A stretch of 64,000 nt of DNA from Deltaproteobacteria bacterium. Its GTDB lineage: Bacteria > Myxococcota_A > UBA9160 > SZUA-336. Shown in pieces: positions 41,729 through 51,308 of this stretch (position 1 is its first letter; each line of letters begins with the position of its first letter). The notes under the pieces are model-generated. The model ran no database searches. It saw nothing but the letters and a program-made list of their open reading frames with translations, and was not told where the DNA came from. The DNA lies in assembly GCA_029261925.1 (NCBI GenBank), contig JAJDAJ010000039.1, positions 1 through 64,000 on the forward strand. Reading direction: 5' to 3'. A program made the position numbers and the translations under genes.

Positions 41729-42864
41729 GGACCTTCCCCTCCGACCAGGTCCCAGCTCAGCGGCGTACCGCGCGCGATGGCCTTCTCTGCGCGCCGCCCC
41801 AGGATCGCGTCGTAGTGGCGGGGCTCGAGGCCGTTGCCGGGCCGGATGATGCGCACGTTCCGGGGCGTCAGCGCCTCGCCGGCCTCCACGTCCTCGACCA
41901 CGAAGAGCGAGCGCCGGAACACGCGGTTCTCGCGCTCGTCGGCATCCGGCGCGTAGCTCGGCTCTCCGAGGGCCTCCCGCGCGACGCGCACGGCGTCCAC
42001 GAGCTGGCGCATCTCCCCGGGCTCGAGCGAGAAGGCCGCGTCGGGACCGCCGTCGGCGCGGCGCAGCGTGAAGTGCTTCTCGACGATGCTCGCCCCGAGC
42101 GCCACGGACGCGACCGCGACCGCGGTACCCAGGGTGTGATCCGACAGGCCGACCACCGTACCGAAGCGATGCGCCAGGTCCGGAATCGTGCGCAGGTTCA
42201 TCTGGTCGGGGCGTGCGGGGTACGCGCTGACGCACTGGAGCAGTGCCACCGCGGGCGCGCCCGCGTCGCGCAGCGTCTCGAGCGCGCGCCCGATCTCGTC
42301 GGGCGACGCCAGCCCGCGCGAGACCACGACGGGCCGGCGCCGGGCGCCGATCTCGCGCAGCAGCGGCAGGTCGCCGATCTCGAACGACGCGACCTTGTAC
42401 AGCTCGACCCCGAGATCGGCGAGCAGCGCGACCGCGCTGGCGTCGAACGGGGCCGAGAAGAGCATCACGCCGCGCGACTCGGCGCGCTCCTTGAGCTCGG
42501 CGTGCCATTCCCAGGGCGTCGCGGCGGAGGCGTACAGGTCGTAGAGCGTCTGACCCGCCCAGGCGTCGTTGACGTTCACCCGGAACAGCTCGTCGTCGGA
42601 CTCGATCGTCATCGTGTCCGGCGTGTAGGTCTGGAGCTTCACCGCGTCGACGCCCGCGTCGCAGGCGGCGTCGACCAGCGCGCGCGCGCGCGCCAGGTCA
42701 CCGCAGTGGTTGCCCGAGAGCTCGGCGATCACGAAGACCGGCTCGTCGGCCGCGATGCGCCGGCCGCCCCGCGGGGTGCGGATCTCGAGCGCGGGGACGG
42801 CGGACCGCGGGCCCCCGTCGCCCGGCGGCGCGCCCGCTCCTGCCCCGTCGTGACGATCCGGCAT
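41725..42864 (-). CDS. pseI: Pseudaminic acid synthase (NeuB family)
   Basis: The product has 379 residues. The TIM-barrel synthase has FVIAELSGNHCGDLARARA, AVKLQTYTPDTMTIESDDE, VELYKVASFEIGDLPLLREI, VVGLSDHTLGTAVAVASVAL and the metal-binding IVEKHFTLRR. A C-terminal SAF (antifreeze-like) domain ends NVRIIRPGNGLEPRHYDAIL. It condenses phosphoenolpyruvate with a 6-carbon amino sugar to make a nonulosonic acid; the ELSGNH and TYTPDTMT motifs favour PseI over NeuB. The ATG at 42864 has GAGGG upstream and the first 35 residues are a low-complexity extension. Confidence 0.9.
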   Translation of the reverse strand: MPDRHDGAGAGAPPGDGGPRSAVPALEIRTPRGGRRIAADEPVFVIAELSGNHCGDLARARALVDAACDAGVDAVKLQTYTPDTMTIESDDELFRVNVNDAWAGQTLYDLYASAATPWEWHAELKERAESRGVMLFSAPFDASAVALLADLGVELYKVASFEIGDLPLLREIGARRRPVVVSRGLASPDEIGRALETLRDAGAPAVALLQCVSAYPARPDQMNLRTIPDLAHRFGTVVGLSDHTLGTAVAVASVALGASIVEKHFTLRRADGGPDAAFSLEPGEMRQLVDAVRVAREALGEPSYAPDADERENRVFRRSLFVVEDVEAGEALTPRNVRIIRPGNGLEPRHYDAILGRRAEKAIARGTPLSWDLVGGEGP

Positions 42865-42964
42865 CCCGACCCTCGCGATGCGCCCCGCTGCGCACCTCAC
42901 GCATCGGCAGCTGGCGACGGATCCTCGAGCCGGGCGGGGGGAATTCGCCGCTCGCCGGGCGGGC

Positions 42965-43513
42965 TCAGGTCAGCGCCGCGCGGTACTCCTGCGCCAGGCG
43001 CGCGTAGCGCGCGGCGGACTCGTCGATGCCCGCGATCTCCTGGGCGCTGAGCTCCCGCACGCGCCGCGCGGGGCGTCCGGCCCAGAGCTCACCCGTGGGC
43101 ACGCGCTTGCCGCCGGTCAGCAGCGCGCCCGCCGCCAGCATGGCGTGGGTCTCCACCACCGCGTCGTCGAGCAGCACGCAGCCCATGCCCACGAAGCCCA
43201 GGTCGGCGATCGTGCAGGCGTGAAGGATGCAGCCGTGACCGATCGTGACGTCGTCGCCGACGGTCGTTCCCGGGCCCCCGGTGGTGACGTGGATGACGCT
43301 GCCGTCCTGCACGTTCGAGCGCGCGCCGACGCGGATGTTCCAGACGTCTCCCCGGAGCACGCAGCCGAACCAGACGCTCGAGCCCGGACCGATCCGGACG
43401 TCGCCGATGACGGTGGCTCCGGGCGCCAGGAAGGCATCCGCGGCGACCCGCGGCGCCACGCCGCGCCAGGAAAGCAGGGAGGCGGCAGCCGGGGTCGGAT
43501 CGGGGTCGTGCAT
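42965..43513 (-). CDS. Gamma-carbonic anhydrase family protein (YrdA/PaaY type)
   Basis: The product has 182 residues with a left-handed beta-helix and a C-terminal helix. All zinc-site residues are present: Arg54 and Asp56 in LRGDVWNIRVG, Gln69 in SNVQDGSVIHV, His75, and His93 and His98 in TIGHGCILHACTI. These differ from the secreted homologue at 18167-18928, which has lost one His. The ATG at 43513 was used; an upstream ATG at 43579 would add 22 residues inside the suf promoter region. It is cytoplasmic and probably acts as a trimeric carbonic anhydrase or acyl-CoA-related hydrolase. Confidence 0.88.
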   Translation of the reverse strand: MHDPDPTPAAASLLSWRGVAPRVAADAFLAPGATVIGDVRIGPGSSVWFGCVLRGDVWNIRVGARSNVQDGSVIHVTTGGPGTTVGDDVTIGHGCILHACTIADLGFVGMGCVLLDDAVVETHAMLAAGALLTGGKRVPTGELWAGRPARRVRELSAQEIAGIDESAARYARLAQEYRAALT

Positions 43514-43632
43514 GGGCCCATGCTCGCGCGGATCCGGGCGCCCGGCCACGGCCCGGGTGAGGGGCCAGGGGGAATTCAATTTACCGAGTTTTTCCGGATG
43601 GTTAGAGACCCATCACGGCGCCTCAATCAATC

Positions 43633-43669
43633 TTGACTTGTCCGTATGGTTTCATACCATGCGGACCCC
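43633..43669 (+). promoter_or_regulatory. suf operon promoter with overlapping Rrf2 operator
   Basis: TTGACT (43633-43638) is a near-consensus -35. TACCAT (43655-43660) is the -10 at 16-bp spacing. An inverted repeat of 11-base arms, GTCCGTATGGT (43640-43650) and ACCATGCGGAC (43656-43666), one mismatch and 5-base centre, covers the -10. This is where an Rrf2/IscR-type repressor should bind. The surrounding 70 bases are much richer in A/T than the rest of the window. With this -10 the transcript would start at about 43667-43670, at or next to the ATG at 43670, so the message may be leaderless. Confidence 0.7.
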
Positions 43670-44142
43670 ATGCAGCTGCTCGCACAGGAAGAGTACGGGC
43701 TGCGCTGCCTGCTCCAGGTGGCGCAGCATCGCGGCGAGGCTCCACTGTCCATACAGACGGTGGCCGAGAGCGAGGGACTGAGCCCCGAGTACGCGGCCAA
43801 GCTGATGCGCGCCCTGCGCAAGGCCGACCTGGTCGTGAGCACGCGCGGCTCGGCGGGCGGCTACCGCCTGGCCCGGCCGGCCGCGGACATCACGGCCTGG
43901 GAGGTCATCGGGGCGCTGGGCGGCTCGTTCTTCGGAGACGAGTTCTGCGAGAGCCACCCCGGCCAGCTGCGCGACTGCGTGCACAGCACCGCCTGCTCGA
44001 TCCGCGGGCTCTGGCGCTCGGTCGAGGGCGCGGTCCGCTCGGTGCTCGAGCGCGTGACGCTCGCCGAGCTGATGCGCGAGGAGAACGACCTGGTGCGCTG
44101 GATCGGCGCGGCCGGCGAGACCCCGCCGGCAGAGGTTCGCTG

Positions 44143-44143
<1 letters not shown>
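43670..44143 (+). CDS. Rrf2 family iron-sulfur-responsive regulator of the suf operon
   Basis: The product has 157 residues. The winged helix-turn-helix is [14 protein letters not shown], then [20 protein letters not shown] and [18 protein letters not shown]. Three cysteines, Cys93, Cys103 and Cys109, in [20 protein letters not shown] are placed like the cluster ligands of IscR-type sensors. It should bind an Fe-S cluster and repress its own operon when cluster supply is adequate. I start at ATG 43670 because the ATG at 43646 lies inside the operator and upstream of the likely transcript start. The stop overlaps sufB by one base. Confidence 0.9.
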
Positions 44144-45585
<1,442 letters not shown>

Positions 45586-45592
45586 CGCGGAC

Positions 45593-46350
<758 letters not shown>

Positions 46351-46354
<4 letters not shown>

Positions 46355-47670
46355 GCTCGGTGGCCGAACGCTCGCTGGCCGCCCTCTTCGAGGCGACGGC
46401 CGCGCGCCGCCCCGGACGCTCCGTGGGCTGGCTGGAAGACCTGCGCCTGGAGGGTCAGGCCAGCTTCCGCGACGCCGGCCTGCCGACCCCGCGTCACGAG
46501 GACTGGCGCTTCACGTCCCTCGAGCCGCTCGCCGGGCTCGAGCTGGCGGCGGCGGGGGCCGCGCCCGCGCCGGGCGGCGCGATCGACGCCGCACGCGACT
46601 GGATCGGGTCAGCCGCAGCCGCGGTCTTCGTCAACGGCCGGCTGCACGCGGGCGCATCGGATCTCGACGACCTGCCACCGGGCGTGCGCGTCGCGTCCCT
46701 GCACCGCACGCTGGCCGACGAGCCCGAGCGGGTCGAGGGGATCCTGGGCAGCTGCTGCGAGCTCAAGACGCGCCCGCTGGCCGCGCTGAACACGGCGCTG
46801 TTCGAGGACGGGGCGCTGGTCGAGATCGACGCGAACGCGAGCTGCGAGCTGCCGGTGCACCTGGTCTTCGCGCACGTGGGCGACGACACCCCCACGGTGG
46901 TCCACCCGCGCGTCCTCGTGCACGCGCGCGAGGGCAGTCGCGCCTGCGTGATCGAGCACCACGTCGGCGTACCGGGCACGACCGGCCTGGCGAACGCGCT
47001 GACCGAGCTGCGGCTCGACGCGGGCGCCGACCTCGACCACGTGGTCGTGCAGGACGCGGCGACGAGCTGCACCTGGATCGGCAGCCTGGCCGCGCGCCAG
47101 GAGCGAGACAGCCGCCTGCGCACCACCTCGCTGGCGCGGGGCGCCGCCCTCGGCCGCCTCGAGATCGAGGCGCGACTCGAGGGCGAGGGCGCCCACGTCG
47201 AGATGAACGGCCTGTACCTGGCCGGGGGCTCGCGCCTGCTCGATCATCACACCACGATCGACCACGCGGTACCGCGCACGACCAGCGACGAGCTCTACAA
47301 GGGAATCCTCGACGACCGCGGCCGCGGCGTCTTCCACGGGCGCATCCACGTGCGGCCCGACGCCCAGCAGATCGCGGCGACGCAGACCAACCGCGCGCTG
47401 CTGCTCTCGGACGGCGCGCGCGTCAACACCAAGCCGCAGCTCGAGATCCATGCCGACGACGTGAAGTGCAGCCACGGCGCCAGCATCGGTCAGCTCGACC
47501 CCGATCACCTGTTCTACCTGCGCTCCCGGGGCCTCGACGCCGCGGCAGCCCGCGCGCTGCTCACGTTCGCGTTCGCCAGCGAGATCGCCCGCCGGCTCCC
47601 GTTCGAGGCGCTGAGCTCCGGGCTGCGCGAGCGTGTGATGGCCTGGCTGGCCGGCGAGGAGAGCTCGTGA
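46351..47670 (+). CDS. sufD: Fe-S cluster assembly protein SufD
   Basis: The product has 439 residues. The N-terminal helical part (RHEDWRFTSLEPLAGLELA) leads into the beta-helix core and the conserved end SDELYKGILDDRGRGVFHGR, then TKPQLEIHADDVKCSHGASI and LFYLRSRGLDAAAARALL. The catalytic-type His in KCSHGA is present. SufD pairs with SufB on the scaffold and is needed for iron entry. The GTG start is set by overlap with sufC. Confidence 0.95.
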
Positions 47671-48920
47671 GCGCGCCGGCCACGCCGCATGCCGCGAATC
47701 GCCTCGACCTCGAGGCGATCCGGCGCGAGTTCCCGATCCTGGCGCGCCGCGTGCACGGGGATCGCGCGCTGGTCTACCTGGACAGCGCCGCCTCCAGCCA
47801 GAAGCCGCGCGCGGTGATCGACGCGCTCTCGCACTACTACGGCCACACCCACTCGAACGTGCATCGCGGCGTGCACCTGCTGTCCACCGAGGCGACCGAT
47901 GCCTACGAGCAGGCGCGCGAGAAGATCGCCGCGTTCATCGGGGCCGCCTCGGCGCGCGAGTGCGTCTTCGTGCGGGGCACCACCGAGGCGATCAACCTGG
48001 TCTCGCAGGCCTGGGCGCGCCCACGCCTGGGGCCGGGCGACGAGGTCCTGGTCACCGCCATGGAGCACCACTCCAACCTGGTCCCCTGGCAGATGGTCTG
48101 CGAGCAGACGGGCGCGCGCCTCGTGGCGGCGCCGATCGACGAGCGGGGCGACCTGATCGTGGACGCCTGGCGCGAGCGCCTGAGCTCGCGCACGCGCCTG
48201 GTGGCGCTGACGCACGTCTCCAACGCGCTGGGCACGCTCAACCCGGTCGCGGAGCTGACCGCGCTGGCGCACGAGGCCGGCGCGCGGGTCCTGATCGACG
48301 GCGCCCAGGGCGTGCCGCACCTGCCCGTCGACGTGGCGGCGCTCGGCTGCGACTTCTACGCCTTCTCGGGCCACAAGATGTACGGGCCCACGGGGATCGG
48401 CGTGCTCTGGGGCCGCGAGGACGTGCTGGCCGAGACCGGGCCCTGGGAGGGCGGCGGCTCGATGATCCGCAGCGTGACCCTCGAGAAGACGATCTTCGCC
48501 GACCCGCCGCAGCGCTTCGAGGCGGGCACGCCGCACATCGCGGGCGCGGTGGGCCTGGGTGCAGCGGTGGACTGGCTCGACGCGCTCGAGATGGAGGCGC
48601 TCGAGGCGCACGAGGCGGGCCTGGTGGACTACGCCCTCGAGCGACTCGCGAGCGTCCCCGAGATTCGACTGATCGGCACCCCGCGCCAGCGCGTGGGCGT
48701 GATCAGCTTCGTGACCGGCGACATCCACCCGCACGACATGGGTACCTTCCTCGACCGCGAGGGCGTCGCGGTCCGTGTCGGTCACCACTGTGCGCAGCCC
48801 GTGATGCAGCACTTCGGCATCCCCGCGACCACGCGGGCATCGTTCGCCGTCCACAACGGCACCGACGACGTCGACGCCCTGGTCGCCGGGATCCGGGCGG
48901 TCGTGGAGTTCTTCGCCTGA
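47667..48920 (+). CDS. sufS: Cysteine desulfurase SufS
   Basis: The product is a 417-residue class V aminotransferase fold. The PLP lysine is in DFYAFSGHKMYGPTGIGVL. The persulfide cysteine lies in VRVGHHCAQPVMQHFG, in the short loop typical of SufS. It takes sulfur from L-cysteine and hands it to SufU. The GTG start overlaps the sufD stop by four bases, and the TGA overlaps the sufU ATG by one. Confidence 0.96.
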   Translation: MSAPATPHAANRLDLEAIRREFPILARRVHGDRALVYLDSAASSQKPRAVIDALSHYYGHTHSNVHRGVHLLSTEATDAYEQAREKIAAFIGAASARECVFVRGTTEAINLVSQAWARPRLGPGDEVLVTAMEHHSNLVPWQMVCEQTGARLVAAPIDERGDLIVDAWRERLSSRTRLVALTHVSNALGTLNPVAELTALAHEAGARVLIDGAQGVPHLPVDVAALGCDFYAFSGHKMYGPTGIGVLWGREDVLAETGPWEGGGSMIRSVTLEKTIFADPPQRFEAGTPHIAGAVGLGAAVDWLDALEMEALEAHEAGLVDYALERLASVPEIRLIGTPRQRVGVISFVTGDIHPHDMGTFLDREGVAVRVGHHCAQPVMQHFGIPATTRASFAVHNGTDDVDALVAGIRAVVEFFA

Positions 48921-49375
48921 TGTCCGACCTCACGGACCTCTACCAGGAAGTGATCCTCGATCACTCCAAGCGGCCCCGGAACTCCGGCGGGCTCGAGGCC
49001 CCCACGCACCGTGCCGAGGGCCACAACCCGCTCTGCGGGGACGAGCTCGAGGTGCAGCTGTGCATCGACGCCGACGAGCGCATGACCGAGATCGCGTTCA
49101 CCGGTCGCGGCTGCGCGATCTCGACGGCCTCGGCCTCGCTGATGACCGAGGCCCTGAAGGGCCGCACCACGGCCGAGGCGCAGGAGCTCTTCGAGCACTT
49201 CCACGCCGCGGTGACCGCGGCCCACGACGCGACCATCGACCCCGCACCGCTGGGCAAGCTCGCCGCGCTGACGGGCGTGCGCGAGTTCCCGATGCGCGTC
49301 AAGTGCGCGAGCCTGGCCTGGCATACCCTTCAGGCCGCCGTCCACGGAGACGGCGAGCCTGTTACCACGGAGTGA
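48920..49375 (+). CDS. sufU: Sulfur-transfer protein SufU (IscU-like)
   Basis: The product has 151 residues. Three conserved cysteines with their acidic neighbour are in NPLCGDELEVQL, GRGCAISTASASLM and MRVKCASLAWHTL. The insert between the second and third is longer than in IscU, as in the SufU group that accepts sulfur from SufS through a zinc site. No sufE or sufA lies nearby, so SufU is probably the only relay. Confidence 0.94.
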   Translation: MSDLTDLYQEVILDHSKRPRNSGGLEAPTHRAEGHNPLCGDELEVQLCIDADERMTEIAFTGRGCAISTASASLMTEALKGRTTAEAQELFEHFHAAVTAAHDATIDPAPLGKLAALTGVREFPMRVKCASLAWHTLQAAVHGDGEPVTTE

Positions 49376-49388
49376 CCCGGAGATCCCG

Positions 49389-49736
49389 ATGACGACCGAG
49401 ACCCGCCCCGCCCCGCCCTCGACCCCGCAGGACGCCAACACGCTGCGCGAGTCGATCGTCGACATGATCAAGACCATCTACGACCCGGAGATCCCGGTCG
49501 ACATCTACGAGCTCGGGCTGATCTACGAGCTCGAGGTCGACGAGGACCGACACGTCAACCTGGTCATGACGCTCACCTCGCCGATGTGTCCCGTGGCCGA
49601 GAGCCTGCCACCCGAGGTCGAGCAGAAGGTGCGCGGCGTGCCGGGCGTCGAGCACGTCGACCTGGAGCTGACCTGGGAGCCGCCCTGGGATCCGTCGATG
49701 ATGAGCGAGGCCGCCCGGCTGGAGCTGGGGTTCTAG
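49389..49736 (+). CDS. sufT: SUF system maturation protein SufT (DUF59/MIP18 family)
   Basis: The product has 115 residues with the DUF59 core: TIYDPEIPVDIYELGLIYEL, then LTSPMCPVAESLPPEV with the conserved cysteine, and VDLELTWEPPWDPSMMSEAA. SufT helps deliver clusters when demand is high. It follows sufU after 13 bases with GGAG before the ATG and ends the operon. The TAG lies in CTAGCAGGCTAG. Confidence 0.92.
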   Translation: MTTETRPAPPSTPQDANTLRESIVDMIKTIYDPEIPVDIYELGLIYELEVDEDRHVNLVMTLTSPMCPVAESLPPEVEQKVRGVPGVEHVDLELTWEPPWDPSMMSEAARLELGF

Positions 49737-49744
49737 CAGGCTAG
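49733..49744. repeat. CTAGCAGGCTAG at convergent stops
   Basis: This 12-base sequence holds the sufT stop (plus strand) and the cupin stop (minus strand) and is palindromic at its ends (CTAG-CAGG-CTAG). It also matches the outer end of the repeat element at 34444-34542 over about 9 bases. Confidence 0.35.
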
Positions 49745-50124
49745 GTGTCCTTGAGCTCGACGACGATCTCGTAGAACGACTTCGAGCCGACGTTCACCGA
49801 CCACTCCAGGCTGCCCTTCGGCACGCTGACGGTGATCCCGCCGGGAGGCAGGGCGGCCGCGAAGGGCTCGAGGCCCGTGCCTGGCGGCGACACGCCGCCG
49901 ATCATGTCGCCCTCGAGCATGACCAGGTAGTAGTCGTGCTCGTGCCGGTGCAGGTCCGAGCCCTCGCCGGGCTCCAGGCGCATGTCCCAGACGCGCACCC
50001 GGTCGTCCTCGAAGAGCACGCGCTGCGCAACGTTGCCGACCGGCTCGTCCGCGTGCTCGTCGCGATACCGCTCGAGCTGCGCCCGAACCTCGGGGGCGAG
50101 GTCCTTCTGGATGATCCCGGCCAT
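49741..50124 (-). CDS. Cupin-domain protein
   Basis: The product has 127 residues. The cupin metal-site motif is LEPGEGSDLHRHEHDYYLVM with two His in the expected places, followed by LEGDMIGGVSPPG and a second strand set PPGGITVSVPKGSLEWSVN. Small cupins of this type are dioxygenases, isomerases or sensors; no specific function is indicated. It diverges from a metallo-beta-lactamase-fold gene, with a perfect palindrome between them. Confidence 0.82.
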   Translation of the reverse strand: MAGIIQKDLAPEVRAQLERYRDEHADEPVGNVAQRVLFEDDRVRVWDMRLEPGEGSDLHRHEHDYYLVMLEGDMIGGVSPPGTGLEPFAAALPPGGITVSVPKGSLEWSVNVGSKSFYEIVVELKDT

Positions 50125-50143
50125 CGCGACCTCCCTGGTCTGT

Positions 50144-50156
50144 TACCGTCACGGTA
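50144..50156. promoter_or_regulatory. Perfect palindromic operator candidate TACCGT-C-ACGGTA
   Basis: Six-base arms around a single C lie in the 53-base gap between the divergent cupin and metallo-beta-lactamase-fold genes. The arrangement is typical of a binding site for a dimeric regulator of the TetR kind. No regulator gene is adjacent. Confidence 0.5.
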
Positions 50157-50177
50157 CCACGCACGAGGAGGAACACG

Positions 50178-51191
50178 TTGAGCCGTCGTATCGCCACGGG
50201 CGGCGCGCTGCTCCTGCTGACGCTGGCGGCCCTCGCCTACTTCCTGCTCTCGACCCACGTCGCCCCGCCCGTCGATCCCGCGTGGGCGGTCGCGGGCAGC
50301 GAGAGCATCCCGCCCGGCGCGGTGACGGTCCGCCACACCGGCACCACCACCCTGGTCTTCTCCGACGGCGAGACCACCTGGATGACGGACGGCTGGTTCT
50401 CGCGTCCGGGTCCCCTCGCGCTACTCCGGGGCGAGATCGAGCCCGACGTCGAGGCGATCAGGCGCGGGCTCGAGCGCAACGGCGTCGAGCGGCTCGCCGC
50501 GGTCTTCCCGCTGCACTCGCACTTCGACCACGCCATGGACGCACCCGAGGTCGCGCGGCGCACCGGCGCGCTCCTGCTGGGCTCGGAGTCCACCGCGAAC
50601 ATCGGCCGCGGCTGGGGCCTGCCCGAGAGCCAGATCCAGGTCGTGGTCGACCGCCGCCCGCTGCGGCTCGGCAGGTTCACGGTCACGCCCATCGAGTCGC
50701 GCCACTTCCAGTTCCCCGATCCCGCGATCGCCGAGCGCGCACTGGCCGATCCCGAGATCACCGCCCCGCTGGTCCCCCCGGTGGGCACCTTCGAGTACCG
50801 CCTGGGGAAGTCCTACGCACTGCACGTCGCGCACCCCCGCGGCAGCTGGCTGATCCAGGGCAGCGCGGGCTACGTCGAGGGCGGGCTCGAGGGCTACGAG
50901 GCCGATCTGGTGTTCCTGGGCATCGGCGGCCTGGGCTCCCAGACCGCCGCCTACCGCCGGAGCTACTGGCGCGAGACCGTGGAGCAGACGCGCCCGGCGC
51001 GGGTGATCCCGGTGCACTGGGACAGCCTCACCGGACCGATCGAGGGGCCGTTCCGGGGCCCGGCCCGGGCGCTGGCCCTGCTGTCACGGGAGTCCGACGA
51101 GACGCTGCGGTTCCTGCGCGAGCGGCAGGCCGCGAGCCCCGACCTCGAGCTGCTCACCCTGCCGCGCTACGAGCCGTTCGTGATCTTCTAG
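50178..51191 (+). CDS. MBL-fold metallohydrolase, membrane-anchored
   Basis: The product has 337 residues. A hydrophobic N-terminus (ATGGALLLLTLAALAYFLLS) should be a membrane anchor or uncleaved signal. The metal motif is HSHFDHAMDAPEVAR, with a later GTFEYRLGKSYALHVAHP and HWDSLTGPIEGPFRG. The substrate is unknown; such proteins often act on lipids or lactones. The TTG start at 50178 is supported by GAGGAGG 8 bases upstream. A putative operator lies 22 bases before it. Confidence 0.82.
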   Translation: MSRRIATGGALLLLTLAALAYFLLSTHVAPPVDPAWAVAGSESIPPGAVTVRHTGTTTLVFSDGETTWMTDGWFSRPGPLALLRGEIEPDVEAIRRGLERNGVERLAAVFPLHSHFDHAMDAPEVARRTGALLLGSESTANIGRGWGLPESQIQVVVDRRPLRLGRFTVTPIESRHFQFPDPAIAERALADPEITAPLVPPVGTFEYRLGKSYALHVAHPRGSWLIQGSAGYVEGGLEGYEADLVFLGIGGLGSQTAAYRRSYWRETVEQTRPARVIPVHWDSLTGPIEGPFRGPARALALLSRESDETLRFLRERQAASPDLELLTLPRYEPFVIF

Positions 51192-51308
51192 AGCTCCCAC
51201 GCGTCTCGCGCCCGCGCACGCGCTTGCGGGTCGAGCTGCGCGCGCGGCGCGTGCGCGGCGACGGGCAAATTCTCCGGGGGTGTAGGATCGCCTGCGGAGG
51301 GAACAGGG

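Noticed and set aside
43646..43669. ATG 43646 as start of the Rrf2 regulator
   Set aside because: It lies within the operator/-10 region and adds eight residues that other Rrf2 proteins lack; ATG 43670 gives the family's normal start.
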